64,000 nucleotides of DNA from Apoda limacodes (Eukaryota > Arthropoda > Insecta > Lepidoptera > Limacodidae). Shown in pieces: positions 10,650-22,900 of the stretch. Numbering within the stretch: position 1 is the stretch's first letter; every line of letters starts with the position of its first letter. Where the stretch lies: assembly GCA_946406115.1 (NCBI GenBank), contig OX291544.1, positions 18,493,521-18,557,520 on the forward strand, written 5' to 3'. The translations under genes were made by a program, and so were the position numbers. The notes beneath the pieces were generated by a model. That model did not search any database, was not told the origin of the DNA, and worked only from the letters and a program-made list of their open reading frames with translations.

Positions 10650-12000
10650 GTTTTTGGACGAAACTAATTGACATGAATGTATAATCTTTAACATTCGTTG
10701 GCTGGATTAGCTAGTGTTTAATATATAAATTTACATTAATAGGAAAATATGAGTATGTATTCCTTACTAATCGATCAAGTAGCATTACATAGGCAAGTAA
10801 GTAAGTAAGAGAGTAAGTACGCTTTTTCACAGGATCTTAACTGCAATCAAAAAATCCTATTATAATACAGATTATCCATTATTACAGTAGATTCACTGTA
10901 ATAATGGCTAGTATGTATGCTGTAAATCTTAAATATGAAACAACTGTAATACTCGCAATTTTAATATCGATAAAAATCTATGCCTAAAACCAAATGTTTA
11001 AAATGTACTATACTTCTTTGAAAAATATCTATTGAATTTTCTATTAGCGACACTGTAATTTATCTTTAAAATCTGGAGTAGAGTGATTCAAATTAATAGT
11101 TCTGGGGGGTCACTCTTGACGACATTATAAATCTAGAAGCAACATGGTTCATAGTTCTGGTAGATTGCGTAAATATGTAATTTTTGTACAAATTTCGTAG
11201 CAAAACTGATTCAAAAAAGTATATGTCATAAAACTTGCTTTTGTCAAAGTACCTGCTTAGAATACTATAAGTAAGTCATTTTTGCCGGTGGAGAAGCGGA
11301 CTGTGACGTACCGGGGTGTACCTAATAATGGTTGACGGTTTGACAGTTATTTTTCACTTTTATAATATCACGACCATCAGGTCAACATAACATTCATCAT
11401 TTTTGTATTTTATACACGCGTTTTTTTTAAATTAAATTTCGTGAATAGTCAATGGCCAGAAATGTAAGATGATATACTTGGCCGGGCCGCGCTCTTAGTA
11501 CATACATACAATACAGCAAACTTTTCTGACGTGGTGTGTGGTCTAGTGCATTACAAAGTGATATTCATTTATAAAATAATAAGTGTTAAAAAAATCTGTC
11601 CCAATACTTGTGCAAATTTTAGAGCATGCATTTGATTGATAAAAATTAAGCTAGAAGTTTTAGCTGAAAGTCAAAAAATGTGACAACAAAATGTTAAATT
11701 CCATACAAAAATAGACGGACAGCTTCGGAGCGTAATAAAGGTATAAATTACTTTAAAAGTATGTAAGAAATACATCTCATAGTAATGTTTATGACATTGT
11801 GTAATGTTCTTACGCCCCAGGAAGGGCGCATAAAATAACTCTTTTAGATACTGACATTGTAATTAAATTTATAATAACAATGTAGCTAATTCGTGAAAAA
11901 TATTTTTCACTTGCACCCCCTTTTAGTTACTCTGACCAAATCTAGTATTTTTTTCTGTGCTTTCGCACAGTTCCAGGTCCAGTTCCACAGTTTTAAGAAA
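10650..12000. other. Intergenic stretch without recognisable gene
   Basis: AT-rich sequence with a short AAGTAAGTAAGTAAGAGAGT microsatellite at about 10795. TTGCACCCCCTTTTAGTTAC (about 11921) is the inverse of the AGTAACTAAAAGGGGG repeat also seen at 35968 and 52650. No coding signal was found. Confidence 0.4.
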
Positions 12001-12010
12001 ATATACATAA

Positions 12011-12102
12011 AAAGGATATTTAATATAAAACCACTATTTATAATGTACATGAATACAAAGGATATTTAACATAAAACCACTATTTATAATGTACATGAAG
12101 AT
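12011..12102. repeat. 46-bp tandem duplication
   Basis: The unit starting AAAGGATATTTAA at 12011 is repeated at 12057 with two or three differences. Both units contain ACCACTATTTATAATGTACA. Confidence 0.85.
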
Positions 12103-12499
12103 AGAAAGCGAAACCGGGATATATGCAGGTACATGTCATCTTCCAAAAATATAACAAAAAGTTATACTATTATTTATATTGACGTAAGATAATTTACTGC
12201 TGTGACTGTAATAGGAATTATAATCCAAACAGATGTTTCTCTATTAAAGCCTCGCCTTGCAATTTTGAATTATTGCTATTACTATAAATCAAAACCCAAA
12301 GTCCAAATTTTATCTTAAGAACTTGAGAAAATTAGCAAAAAATCATAACTTTAGAAAAAAAGGCATCGTGTTCGGTGTGATTCTAAATATATACAAGTTG
12401 TAAGTAAAGTACCTATTACCCTTATAATTATACTAATAAAGGACTTGATGAAACTAGTTAAATAAGTATTTCGTAATAGGTGTATGAAGTACCTTATGA

Positions 12500-12668
12500 A
12501 GGTGGTTTAGTGGTCCAGGGGTTTCGATTTCACTTTACGCCCTGAGTGGCGGAGATTGGAGCCACTCAATGTTACAATAAGACTTTTTCCTTAAATTCTC
12601 ATGTACAACATTGATTTATTCACACCACTGGTTTTTTGCTAAAGGAAAATATCGTAAGGAAACTGCAT
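12500..12668 (+). repeat. tRNA-derived SINE, second family
   Basis: GTGGTTTAGTGGTCCAGGGG (A-box-like, about 12504) and GGCGGAGATTGGAGCC (B-box-like, about 12548) form a tRNA-like head. The tail AAAATATCGTAAGGAAACTG is the family's conserved AAAACATCGTGAGGAAACCTG block; its inverse also appears near 28214. Confidence 0.55.
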
Positions 12669-12674
12669 ACGTCA

Positions 12675-13320
12675 AAAAAATCGGCCAAGTGCGAGTTGGA
12701 CTCGCGCACCGAGGGTTCCGTACCTACCACCATTTATGTAATTTACAAACACAAACAAAAATATTTTTATATTTGAGTTGATTGAATGAAAGATAAATTG
12801 CGGTTTACGATTAATGACGTTTTAAAAAAAAAATCTTACTAGATCTCGTTCTAACTAATTGTCGGTGGAAGTTTGCATGGTAATGTACATCTTTTTTTTT
12901 TTTTTAGTTTTATCAATTTCTTATTTTGGAAGTTACAGGGGGTGGGACACACATTTTGCCACTTTGGAAGTGTCTCTCGCGCAAACTATTCGGTTTTGAA
13001 AAAAATGATATTAGAAACCTCAATATCGTTTTTAAAGAGGTATCCATAAATACCCCACTATACGGTTTGAAGAAAAAAAAAATTTTTGAGTTTCAGTTCT
13101 AAATATGGGGAACCCCCAAAATTAATTGTTTTTTTTTCTATTTTTATGTGAAAATCTTTATGCGGTTCACAGAATACATCTACTTACCAAGTTTCAACAG
13201 TATAGTTCTTATAGTTCCGGAAAAAAGTGGCTGTGACATACGGACGGACATATAGACAGACATGACGAATGTATAGGGGTTCCGTTTTTTGCCATTTGGC
13301 TACGGAATTCTAAAAAAGAG
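12675..13320 (+). repeat. Full-length GGCCAAGTGCGAGT family element
   Basis: It starts ATCGGCCAAGTGCGAGTTGG, then CGCACCGAGGGTTCCGTACC. It ends after a (GGACATA)-like stretch with GGGGTTCCGTTTTTTGCCAT and TACGGAATTCTAAAA. It is about 645 bp, non-coding, and longer than the copy at 20398. Confidence 0.75.
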
Positions 13321-13324
13321 GTAC

Positions 13325-13440
13325 GTGAAGTCCATACCCGCAGTAAGCCCCCAGACTATGGCCCAAATCACCCTCGGTGAGGGTAGGCTGTGCCCCAACA
13401 GTGGGGACGTATGAAGCTGATAAGGACGTTATAATACAGA
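13325..13440 (+). repeat. RTE-like LINE/SINE 3' tail fragment
   Basis: CTGTGCCCCAACAGTGGGGA followed by CGTATGAAGCTGATAAGG resembles the common lepidopteran RTE 3' end (CTGTGCCCAGCAGTGGGAC...AGGCTGATGA). No ORF remains. Confidence 0.5.
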
Positions 13441-13444
13441 CCTA

Positions 13445-14956
13445 TACAATGCTGCCATCGTATTTGATAAATATAATTATTTAAAAGCAAAACATAAAAC
13501 TGCTAAAGAAGAAAAAAATATAAAGACACCATGTAAAATGGTTTCTCGATGAATGGATATCCACATATACCAATAATAAATGATATATGGAACACAGCAA
13601 CCATCAGTCGGGACCCATATTGGGAAGAAAAGAGTATCGTTTAAGTAGAGCCAGTCGGGAGAACCGGTCCATAATATTTTTTGTGCGTCCCTCCTTTTGC
13701 CAGTTGGGTAAAAATAAACTGGTCTAGTCTACTTTATTGTTCGTCCCTGACATTGGTTTAAAGAGCAGAACCCCGATAAAATTTTACTTCAAGACCAAAA
13801 TTCTTAAAGAATCAAACATGGCCAATCTACCTGTTTTAGGGTTACGCCGAACCGTACCTATACATAGTGACACTGATAAGCTACGCAACGTCTTTATTAC
13901 TACCGAATTACTACCGCATCACGTAGAGCGACGCGGATGCGAAGATCTACCATCAGTGGGCTTTAGGGAATGCTGAACCAGCCAGTTCTGAGAGCATGTT
14001 TATAACCGCTTTTCAGGAAACGAAAACCTGGTTATTCGGTTCTCATCATACTAGTAAAAAACAAATTTTTGTAATTAAATTTGCTAAAATTCCGAAAACA
14101 AAGCGCCTTAACTTAAGTAAATTTATTACGTGACGTAGTTAAAGTGAATTTATAATTAGAATAAAGAAAAAGTGCCAAGTTTCTTGCCTATCTCAACAAG
14201 TTAACATGTTAACGTATCATTAGCAATTTTTTGATTCAATGAAATATAATAACACCAAGCTAACAGAAGAACTCAGTTTCAAATTGGCAAGTTTTTATAA
14301 TAGTAGATATGTATGCTTGGCTTGTGAATTCGTCTGTTAGCTCTGTGTTGTTATGTGATGCACAATCACTTATGTATCAATTAGTATTTTAAATCACGGT
14401 CGCCATGTGACTTCGTGTGAGACGTCGGGGATGTTGGGACGTAAATATAATAGTCGGTGGTCGACTTGTGACTGACTGGTTAATTATACTCAATGATACA
14501 TAAGTGTTTGTCCATAACATTACATTACAGCTCAGTGTACACCATCCTTTTTATTTTTTGCGAGTAAATAAAAAAATATAAGGTAAATAAATAAATTAAC
14601 TTACCACTACATAATTGAAATGGCGGGAATAGAAGTGGAGAAAACAACGCCACTGCCAGATGGCATATCAAGAGAATTTACGAATTTAATAAGTTTTAGC
14701 TGAAGTAAAAACTTGTAATTGCTCGCTTGTAGTGTGCGCGTAATTCATATTTTAAATAGACTGCATTTATACGTTTCCACATAATGGATAGAATAGGCGC
14801 GTCATTACCGCCCGAGGGTTTGGATTTTGAGCCACTGTGTGCAGACACCACATTTTTAACATATAAGGTTACATAACTATTAAACATACCAAATTCAAAG
14901 GATACTTATATATCTAAGATATTAAGGAATAGTTACTTTACACATGGAAACAGTGC
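13445..14956. other. Stretch without confident gene
   Basis: An open frame at 13737-13976 (79 aa) and one at 14696-14887 on the minus strand have no recognised motif. A minus-strand GTAAGT at about 14601-14606 could be a splice donor, but no convincing exon chain was built. I leave both uncalled. Confidence 0.35.
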
Positions 14957-15799
14957 AAAATAATTAGTGACCGACCGAAACATATTATTTTGCCGAAACC
15001 GAAACCGAAGGTTCGGTTTCATTGTAGTTTCGGCCGAAACCGAAACCGAACCTTTTATAAAACAAAAAGTCCTTAAAAGTCGAAAAAATGTTAGTAAGCC
15101 CGTTTTTTTCTAAAACTAATATCTCGCCGACCTATAATTACCGGTTTCTACTTTCAAAGATTTATCACAATGAAATTTCAGCACAGTTACAGAGGTTCTG
15201 TTTGAAAATTTAAGTACCCTATAAAGTGAAAAAAATACATTATTTGTAACACAAAGTTAGCGATTTTTTAATGGTGGTATAAAATAAAACAAATTTATTA
15301 TTAAAATATGATGCTCATATATTATGTTTATTTATTTTCAGTTACTTACATTTTAATCATACTCACAAATATCACAATCAGTTAGCCTCGAATGGCTAAT
15401 TCAAATATAATTAGATAATCAAAATAATCAAATTGATCAGCTTTGGTAATCATTTTAGCGAACCTTTTTTTTATTATGTAAGGTGAATTACATAGGTTAT
15501 GATAACAAATCAACAAGTATAATATAGTAACAAATCTATACTTATACTTTTTATTTTTTATAACTAATTAATTATCTTATTAAAAATAAAAACAGTGTTT
15601 TTGTCATACTTACTGAGATCAACAATTTCTTTTTTAGGATCATCTACTTATAGATTTATTCTTTGTCATTTATTGTTTACAACAGTCTTATCAACTTTGC
15701 TTACAGTACAGTAAGTTTGACTATAGTATTTTTTTTACGTATTAATCAACAGATAGTAAAATAATAATTATTATAGTTACTTAACTAACGCTAACAGTC

Positions 15800-16099
15800 T
15801 TAGTAATCGAAGTTGAATAGTCTTATATTATATGCCAAGAACAATAGTTTTTCCGCATTTTCTCCAAGCAGATTTCCTCGCCTATCAGCATATATTTGTC
15901 CAACAGCGCTAAACAACTGCTCGCTAGGTACACTAGGTGCTGACAGGTATTTTAGAACAGCATTTCGTAATAAAGGATATGGGCTGGAGTTCCAATAGGA
16001 GTAAATATCAGCATTACGCTGTAACAAGGATTCTGATAGGTAACATTGTAGAGTCTGTCTGAGTGCCGCTGTTGGGTCAAGATTTTCATCGGTGTGCAT
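15800..16099 (-). pseudogene. hAT transposase, C-terminal dimerisation region
   Basis: The 99-codon frame contains EQLFSAVGQIYADRRGNLL followed by AEKLLFLAYNI, the hallmark hAT C-terminal dimerisation motif (FS-x2-G-x9-R...L...LLFL-x2-N). Upstream YWNSSPYPLL and VPSEQ also fit the family. The part between this and the N-terminal fragment at 16195, which should hold the RNase-H-like core, is missing. The fragment cannot encode an active enzyme alone. Confidence 0.8.
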
Positions 16100-16194
16100 C
16101 TGCTCGATATTTGACTGGTCGTGTGTATCTCTCTATTTGGCTATGGATATTTTGACTTTCAGAGAACAATGTCGCATTTATGTCGTTCTCTTGC

Positions 16195-16710
16195 TCACAG
16201 TGAGTATCTATACTTATGAACAGCGTGCGGGTCAGTAAAATTTAGTCGCCGGAATGCTTCACCTTCAACCAACGTATATGGAAGCATGTCTACAATTATC
16301 AAATCCATTATGGCTTTATCTATCCTTTTAGAAATTTCATGATCATCTGGCCATTGAGACAGTTTAGGTCTAGAAATTAAACCTGGAATCGTGCTTTGAA
16401 CAAGGTTTTGATTATCACAACTAGAGGTCGATGCATATGCTTGTGAAATTTTTTGTTCTTGTTTCTTTAATTTGGCTTCGTTTTTTACTTTGTTCAATTC
16501 GGACTGTCGTTTTAAAACCTGCCTATGCTCAGCTTTGTGCTGTTTTGATAAATGTTGTTTTAGACCATGCAAGGTTTGTTTTTTAGGCTCATGGCTATCG
16601 AGTGAAAACGACCTGTTACACAGTTTACAGGCAGCTTTCGAAACGTCAGCTGTAGATTTCTCAAAAAAAATGCCAAATCGGATGTCTTTCCTTTTGTGAA
16701 ATTTTTTAGT
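16195..16710 (-). pseudogene. hAT transposase, BED-finger N-terminal region
   Basis: On the minus strand the frame from about 16700 encodes a BED-type zinc finger: C-x2-C in CKLCNRSF and H-x4-H in HGLKQHLSKQH. A basic linker and the hAT N-terminal segment DKAIMDLIIVDMLPYTLVEG then lead into a stop at 16195. Translation from the ATG at 16572 alone would start inside the finger. It is separated from the C-terminal part by about 95 bp, so an internal deletion removed most of the protein. Confidence 0.75.
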
Positions 16711-16805
16711 TTTTGGCCGAAACCGAAACTCGGGCCGAAACTTGATTTTTTGGCCGAAACTGGCCGAAACCGAAACCGAAATTTCGGTCGGACACTAAAA
16801 ATAAT

Positions 16806-17620
16806 GTTACTAAATATACAACGATTCTAGAAAGAAAGTAAATGAAAACACGTGTACTTATTTTTTTTTCGCTGCAAGGACTTCCTCAGCAGCAGTTTAA
16901 AAACAAACTCTTCGACAATTAGTACAGATTAACGTGTATTTATTATATCGTGTTTTTATTTAATTTCTATTTATTTTGAAGAGTTGGCAACGCGAGAGCG
17001 ATACCCCTGTTGTTACAAGCGTCCATAGGCTACGGTGACCGCTTACCATGCGTACCGTCAGCTTGTTCGCCACCTTAGAAGTATAAACAATATGAATATT
17101 TCTTTATATATTATATACCTGTAAATGTATTAATAAACCTTTATAGTTTAGGTTAGATTTAATTATAATTTGTTTTATTTTCTTTTCACTGAGTATTTCC
17201 TACAAAGCTAAGTTTTATTGCACAGCTAATTAATTTGTCTGTTTAGCCTATAATTAGCTGGCAGAGAATGCCATTGGGCACTAAGCTCACCATTGTGCAC
17301 TTTGTTTATGGAGAGAATATAAACAACTCAAAACAATACATAAATTATAGCTAGCTAACTTTTTTATTTTTGTAGTTTGTTTCTGTAACCAGACCACCAA
17401 TTAATTAAAGTTAGCGTACAAATCCTAGGTCTGTGATTATAGTCAACTTCTCAAGGTCATTGACAGTCAAAGTCAAATAAAAAATTTCTCTGTCGCCATC
17501 TTATAATTTTCGTTCATTACTATTGAGTTGTTTACTCATTTATTCTGTGATAATGATAAATGATGTTTCAAATTGAGCGAAAGAAAGTGAACGAAATAGT
17601 AAAAGACATTTCTCATTCAT
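16806..17620. other. Intergenic stretch without recognisable gene
   Basis: AT-rich sequence; no coding frame or known repeat boundary recognised. Confidence 0.4.
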
Positions 17621-17630
17621 TACACATTAA

Positions 17631-17691
17631 TTTTATTACATTTCTCGTCTCAGTAATATCCACTTACATAGACGAGAAATGTAATAAAATA
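17631..17691. repeat. Perfect 21-bp inverted repeat (hairpin)
   Basis: Arms 17631-17651 and 17671-17691 are exactly complementary around a 19-nt loop; each arm contains the core ACATTTCTCGTCT or its complement. Five more bases pair after one mismatch. No Pol III box or transposon terminus was recognised beside it. Confidence 0.85.
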
Positions 17692-18639
17692 AATGTTCCA
17701 AAAGTGGTTCGTTCTAGTTTTTGTTATTAGATAACTATTTTTAGAATTCATTTTCAATAATATTCGCATCTTATCCATCCAATAAAGTACGCCCACCCTC
17801 GCTTATAAATACTTATCATTTAGAAGTCCGTACCAAAATGGTAAAATGTGATTTTTTAGTATAAATACTTTTTTTTAATGTAAGGCTTCGTTATCTATCG
17901 GTAGGGCATGGACACTGGTAGGTATTCGATAATACCGAATTACCGGTAACACCGGTGTTTTTCGTCATTTCTGAACCGATTTATTTTCTGTTTTAATACT
18001 GGTGTATTGAAACAGCAAAAACACCGGTTTTCCGTATTGGTAGAAAATTAATCAGTTGTTATTTATGTTATTTAAGGCTCATTTTAGGCATCGATAAAAT
18101 ACAAAACCCGACCTTAAAAATACAAGTCTGTATCTTTACACGAAATATTTTCAGCACGAGTATATCTAGTGTTTTTTTAAGCTAGTCCACTAAAAATATC
18201 TATCAAAGATCGAAGTTAGGTAGCTAAAACCAATGTAAAATCAAATCTTTAGCTTAATAATTATACCGTTGCGAAGAGGAAGACTTTAAAAGTTTGCGAT
18301 TCTGAATACCTACTCTGTGAATCACTCCCTCATGAAAATGATTGAGCACTTTACATTAAATTGTTCTGAATAAATAAAGGAAAAAAAAATCATAAAACGG
18401 TCAAGTGCGAGTCAAGTTTAATAGAAATTTCAAAAGTTTGTTTCGTTCACAGCTTACAATCATATTAAGCATCGGCGTTTTTAGTACTCCCTGTTTAAAT
18501 ACAGTATATGGTAGATAAAGTTTAAATTTGGCTGCAGGCCCTGTGACAAAATACGGTAAATGATGATATCCCTACAATAAAAAAATCAAGTTAAAAGTCC
18601 CAACTAAAACCTAGTAAAAAAATCGTCTAAGCCATGTGT

Positions 18640-19075
18640 TGTTTTCGTACTTTCCATATTTGTCCTAGTCCATTTATCCAGGGGTTTTTTATTAGGTACC
18701 TGTTATCAAATATTCTTGAAAGATAATTGCAGTGACTACTTACAGTGACAGATTCATGCGTGAGTCTTTTTAACCATGAAAGCTGGGTTGATGAAATTTG
18801 GTCCATAGGTTTCTTGACTCTTAGAAACTCATTCTCGAGATCCAGCCATTTAATTATTACTTTAGGTTCGAGCACAGATTATATAATACTATAGCCTCGA
18901 GTGACACTTATTTTCAGTGGCAAAGCACAAGCACGTGTAAGGCAAGCTATTTATAAAATATTTTTATAAAAATTCATCAAGAAACAGGGCAATTATCTTT
19001 CAAGAATATTTGATCACAGGTAATAAAAAAAAACCTATATGCAAGGACAAATATGGAAGTTAAAGTACGAACTTG
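18640..19075. repeat. Imperfect inverted repeat of about 95 bp around a short open frame
   Basis: The block at 18640-18735 recurs in reverse complement at about 18983-19075 (shared core CAAGAATATTTGAT and GGACAAATATGGAA). The right copy has small deletions. An 82-codon minus frame (18627-18875) covers the left arm. Its sequence is not recognised; parts of ACCGGTAATTCGGTATT-type sequence lie outside, near 17930 and 19350. Possibly remnants of one decayed DNA transposon. Confidence 0.5.
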
Positions 19076-19399
19076 AGCGATATTTAATATTTATATCAAT
19101 ACATTCTTAGGGAAACTTACAACCGCTATTGAACCTATACGGTGTGTTCTATCGCTCGTTTTAATTATATCGCTGGGTAGCCAGGAAATTCATCGTGAGT
19201 ATTCATTTAAGAAATACAGTCACGCACTGTTCAATTCTATATGTGCTTTCTCTCGTGAACACTTGGGTTATGGAAAAATAATCACAAATATACCGCATTT
19301 TTCTTGAAAGTATAGGAGAATACCGAAAACCAGGATCCAGGTGATAAAATCTTAATACCGAATTATCACTGGTTTTTCGCTATAGTCCAATTTCGCTAG

Positions 19400-20395
19400 G
19401 CTCTATGTGTCTGTCTTTTAGTGTGTCATATATCACGGCGGTATTCCCAGTAACTACAAATAACGACAGTTGTAAATTTGCTTGTATAGATTAATAATCT
19501 ATATCTCCATTAAGGTAAAGAAAATATGGTGGCACAAAATAAGTATTTAATAAGTATATGCTAAAGGTCAGGTGTCTTCCAATAAAAACACATTAAATAT
19601 AATTATTTTTATATTATAACAAATTAATTAATTTACTATTTCAAATTGCTTATTTAGTTAAAAAGATTATTTTATTTTACAATAAAACTTCTCATTGTTA
19701 AATTTTTAATAATTATTTTTTTCTTCGTTCTAACAAGACTTACTTGAATCGACAAAGGTCAGCATAGCAATTTAACTTTTAAATAAAAACTCTTGGCTTA
19801 AATATAATATTTCTAATATTTCTGCATTTTTTTTTCTTTATAAATTATGTGACTAACGTTTGAATGAACAGGATATCTCGTTAGCGTACCCTTCATAAAA
19901 GACTTTGTGAATAATGCCACCTAACGTCAACGTTCCCTTTTGTGCTTTAAGAGTTTATCACCAAAACAAAGCATGTCGCTTTTTCGCAATTATTTTATTT
20001 CATGATACCTACAATTTTTATTTTTTTTATTTTTGGCTTTTATCCGCATCTCCGGCGCGAAATTTGGTAATCGGCATGGGATTTCTTAAGCAACTTATCA
20101 AACAATCAAAATAATCTGATTATAGTAAGGAAGTTTGCTATAGCACGTTATTTATAGTATGCCACAGGGGAAAGGGTAACAAAAGGACATTATGTGGATA
20201 TTTTTTATCCCAAGAGTTCTCTGCGGGTAAAACCTCACGAGTTCTTTTAGTGTGTTTTCCGGGATAAAAATTTGCCGATGTCCTTCTCCATTTCTTAAAC
20301 TTATTGAAACGGGTCTTACAATAACACTTATGTTGTATTTTGTTTCCCATATTTTGGCACAGTTACATGCACCATGGTCTTATGACTGTAAAAAA
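19400..20395. other. Repeat-derived and anonymous AT-rich sequence
   Basis: CTTTTATCCGCATCTCCGGC (about 20037) and AAATTTGCCGATGTCCTTCT (about 20268) look like diverged blocks of the GCCCGCGG / TTTATAATATTA repeat family. The open frames here have no recognisable protein motif. Confidence 0.35.
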
Positions 20396-20397
20396 AA

Positions 20398-20850
20398 AAC
20401 CGGCCAAGTGCGAGTCTGGCTCACGCACCGAGGGTTCCGCGCAAACTATGTTGTTGTATATTATTAAAAATATTTTTATTATATGATGTAACTAAAAATG
20501 TACGGTTTTCGCAATTTTTCCTGTACCTGTACTATAAGACGTCGCTTCGTACCAAATTTCAAGATTCTGAGTTCACGGAAAGTATCCTGTAGGTTTTGCT
20601 TCCTTTGCGAGTTTCGAAAATTTGCTGCATAAACGGCTGTATCTTTTGATTGCGTTGGCTTAGAAGATTGATTTTTTCACAGCTCCAATCCAATCCCAGT
20701 AGACCTGAGTATTTGATATAAATTTTAGCTTGATACCTCCACGCATTCTTGAGAAAAAGGGTCTAGACAGACGGACAGACGGACGGACAGCAAAGTGATC
20801 CTATAAGGGTTCCGTTTTTTCCTTTTGAGGTACGGAACCCTAAAAAACAG
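20398..20850 (+). repeat. Complete GGCCAAGTGCGAGT family element
   Basis: It begins AACCGGCCAAGTGCGAGTCT, continues CGCACCGAGGGTTCCGCGCA, has the (GGAC)n-like ACGGACAGACGGACGGACAG tract at about 20771, and ends TTTTGAGGTACGGAACCCTA. About 450 bp, non-coding. Confidence 0.75.
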
Positions 20851-21124
20851 ATCAAGCGAGGGTTTCGTAGGTAATAAGATTCTTATAAGTTTATTTTGAA
20901 TTACCCAAAAACTGTTGTCTTTGTAAGTTTGTACCTACGCCCAGTATTAAGATATTTAGGTACCATGTTTTTTAAAGACCCTAGTTTTTTTAGCTTTCTC
21001 AGTTCAAAGATGAATTAAATACTAGGCTTGCCTGCGGCTTTTTTTTCGTAAAATTAGGTAATCAGTAAGGGATTCTTACAAGATCTCCTTTATGAACCGG
21101 GATAAAAAATATATAAATTTTCCT

Positions 21125-21497
21125 ACATGTGATTTTCCTTCATGAGAGATAGCCCTGTTGGTCTTCTTGTTGGCGTTGCTAGTGAAAGAATAGTGCCGTG
21201 CGGGATCCCAATGTTCCGCTGCCACTGAAGGAATGGTGAGAAGTTGCCGCTATCGATTGACGAACAAGAAAAATCTGAAATCAGACTAGAATATAGGAAT
21301 ACTAGGTGTACGGTAGTTTATAAAATAAACTCATGGCAGCCGTTATCTAAAATATAACCTCCTACTAGAAGCTGCAGGAAGCACATGTGATTTTCCTTCA
21401 TGAGAGATAGCCCTGCTGGTCATCCTGTTGGCGTTGCCAGTGAAAGAATAGTGCCGTGCAGGACCCCAATGTTCCGCTGCGACTGTAGGAATGGTGA
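21125..21497 (+). repeat. Pair of 115-bp direct repeats, 258 bp apart
   Basis: Copies 21125-21239 and 21383-21497 both begin ACATGTGATTTTCCTTCATG and end GGAATGGTGA, with about 90% identity. The intervening sequence CCTACTAGAAGCTGCAGGAA recurs near 22800, so the whole is part of a larger dispersed repeat. Confidence 0.8.
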
Positions 21498-22689
21498 CGT
21501 GAAAGAAAAACAAATAAACAAACGGACACGGTTTTGATAGTTTTCGTGTGAAAACAGTTTCATTCTGTAATCTGTCACTTTAATCATAGTGACCAGTGTG
21601 TTATAACGACAATTTTGTATTTAAATCCCTATGATTGTGTGAACTGTTTGTACTTGCCACTGCTTTTTATTTCAACTTCTATTGCAAGATCTGGTTTTTT
21701 CGAATGTTTTTCGGAATTGTTAGTCTAGATGTTATTTGTATTAGGGATAGATATTACAGTATACAGTCTTACTTTCGTTGTCGTGGAGGGTGATCTTTGA
21801 TCTATTGTAGTCTACTGTTCCGTCGGCGAGTATATTTCGGTTTCAGTAAAGTTCTAAAACTGTTTCGGGTTTGTATTTAGTAAGGATGTCCAGACAGGGT
21901 GGTTAGGATTTTTCATTATGTGTTCTTTGTAGTTACTAGTGGCTATTACTTCGTCCTGTATTGCAAGCATATAACCTGCAGTTTCAGGAAATGGTTCACC
22001 TTATCTGAGCCATTTTTTCGAACTGTCTTAGGCAGTGTGTGTGCATGACACGTCGTGCTTATATGTCCTATCTTATAACTTAATATTAAGACAAACCAAA
22101 GGTGTTTTTAAATAGAGATAAAACCTCTTGTACTGTAAAATTTTACCAATGGTAGATAGGATAAATAAGCACTGAGGCGACGACGTTGTAATTTTTTCCG
22201 ATCTTTTTATGACCAATGTATTAAACCGAAAGAGCACGTAACAGTTGGAATGAAAAAAGCGCTGATGGCTTTTGTGGTATTTTTGGCATTAAGAGGGGCA
22301 TAAAGACAGCCATTTTTTTCATACAACGCGGAATATGAACGCAGTATGGGCGAATAGCAAAAAAAATGAACAACTCGAATATTTTCTGTATTGAAAATTT
22401 GATAATAACAGCTCTAGGTTTTGTATAAAGCAATATTTTAATGAAATTTCAGCTAAATTATATGTACCGTTATAAAAATAAATCAAAAATTGGCAACATT
22501 TAGAGGTAACTTTGTGATTTCTTTCTATTGAGAAAATTTTATAGCATCATGTTTTTGCTAATATTAGACCTTGAAATTATAATGTATAATCTACATGATT
22601 TTTTTTAATAATTATTTGAACTTGATTTACTTACTCAAAAATCAATTTTACCATTGGTAATTTTCCTGAGTTTAATATAAGATTCAGTC

Positions 22690-22900
22690 AAGATAAAATA
22701 AACCGATGGCAGCTGTAATCTAAAATATAGCCTAGCCTAATTTTTAGGGTTCCGTACCCAAAGGCTTCGTGCCAATCTGCTTATCTGTTTGTCCTAGCCA
22801 CCTACTAGAAGCTGCAGGAAACCAATGGGTGCAGGCGTTGCGTTGTGGAGACATAGGAGGCCTATGTTCAACCATAACAATAAGGTAATACGAGTGACAG
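22690..22900. repeat. Copy of the CCTACTAGAAGCTGCAGGAA repeat with a small insertion
   Basis: GGCAGCTGTAATCTAAAATATAGCCT (22706) and CCTACTAGAAGCTGCAGGAA (22801) correspond to contiguous sequence at 21332-21380. Here they are separated by about 70 bp that includes GGGTTCCGTACCC, the end of the GGCCAAGTG family. Downstream GGAGACATAGGAGGCCTATG resembles an RTE LINE 3' end. Confidence 0.5.

Larger units (their letters stand above)
14957..16805 (-). mobile_element. hAT-superfamily transposon, internally deleted, with intact TSD
   Basis: Terminal inverted repeats TAGTGACCGACCGAAA (from 14965) and its partner TTTCGGTCGGACACTA (to 16797) differ at one position. They are flanked on both sides by the identical 8-bp duplication AAAATAAT (14957-14964 and 16798-16805), the hAT signature. 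Subterminal CCGAAACCGAAACCGAA runs lie at both ends. The 1833-bp body keeps the two ends of a transposase but not the catalytic middle. Confidence 0.9.

Noticed and set aside
10795..10820. CRISPR-like or structured tandem array
   Set aside because: Simple AAGT microsatellite; no spacers, and the genome is eukaryotic.
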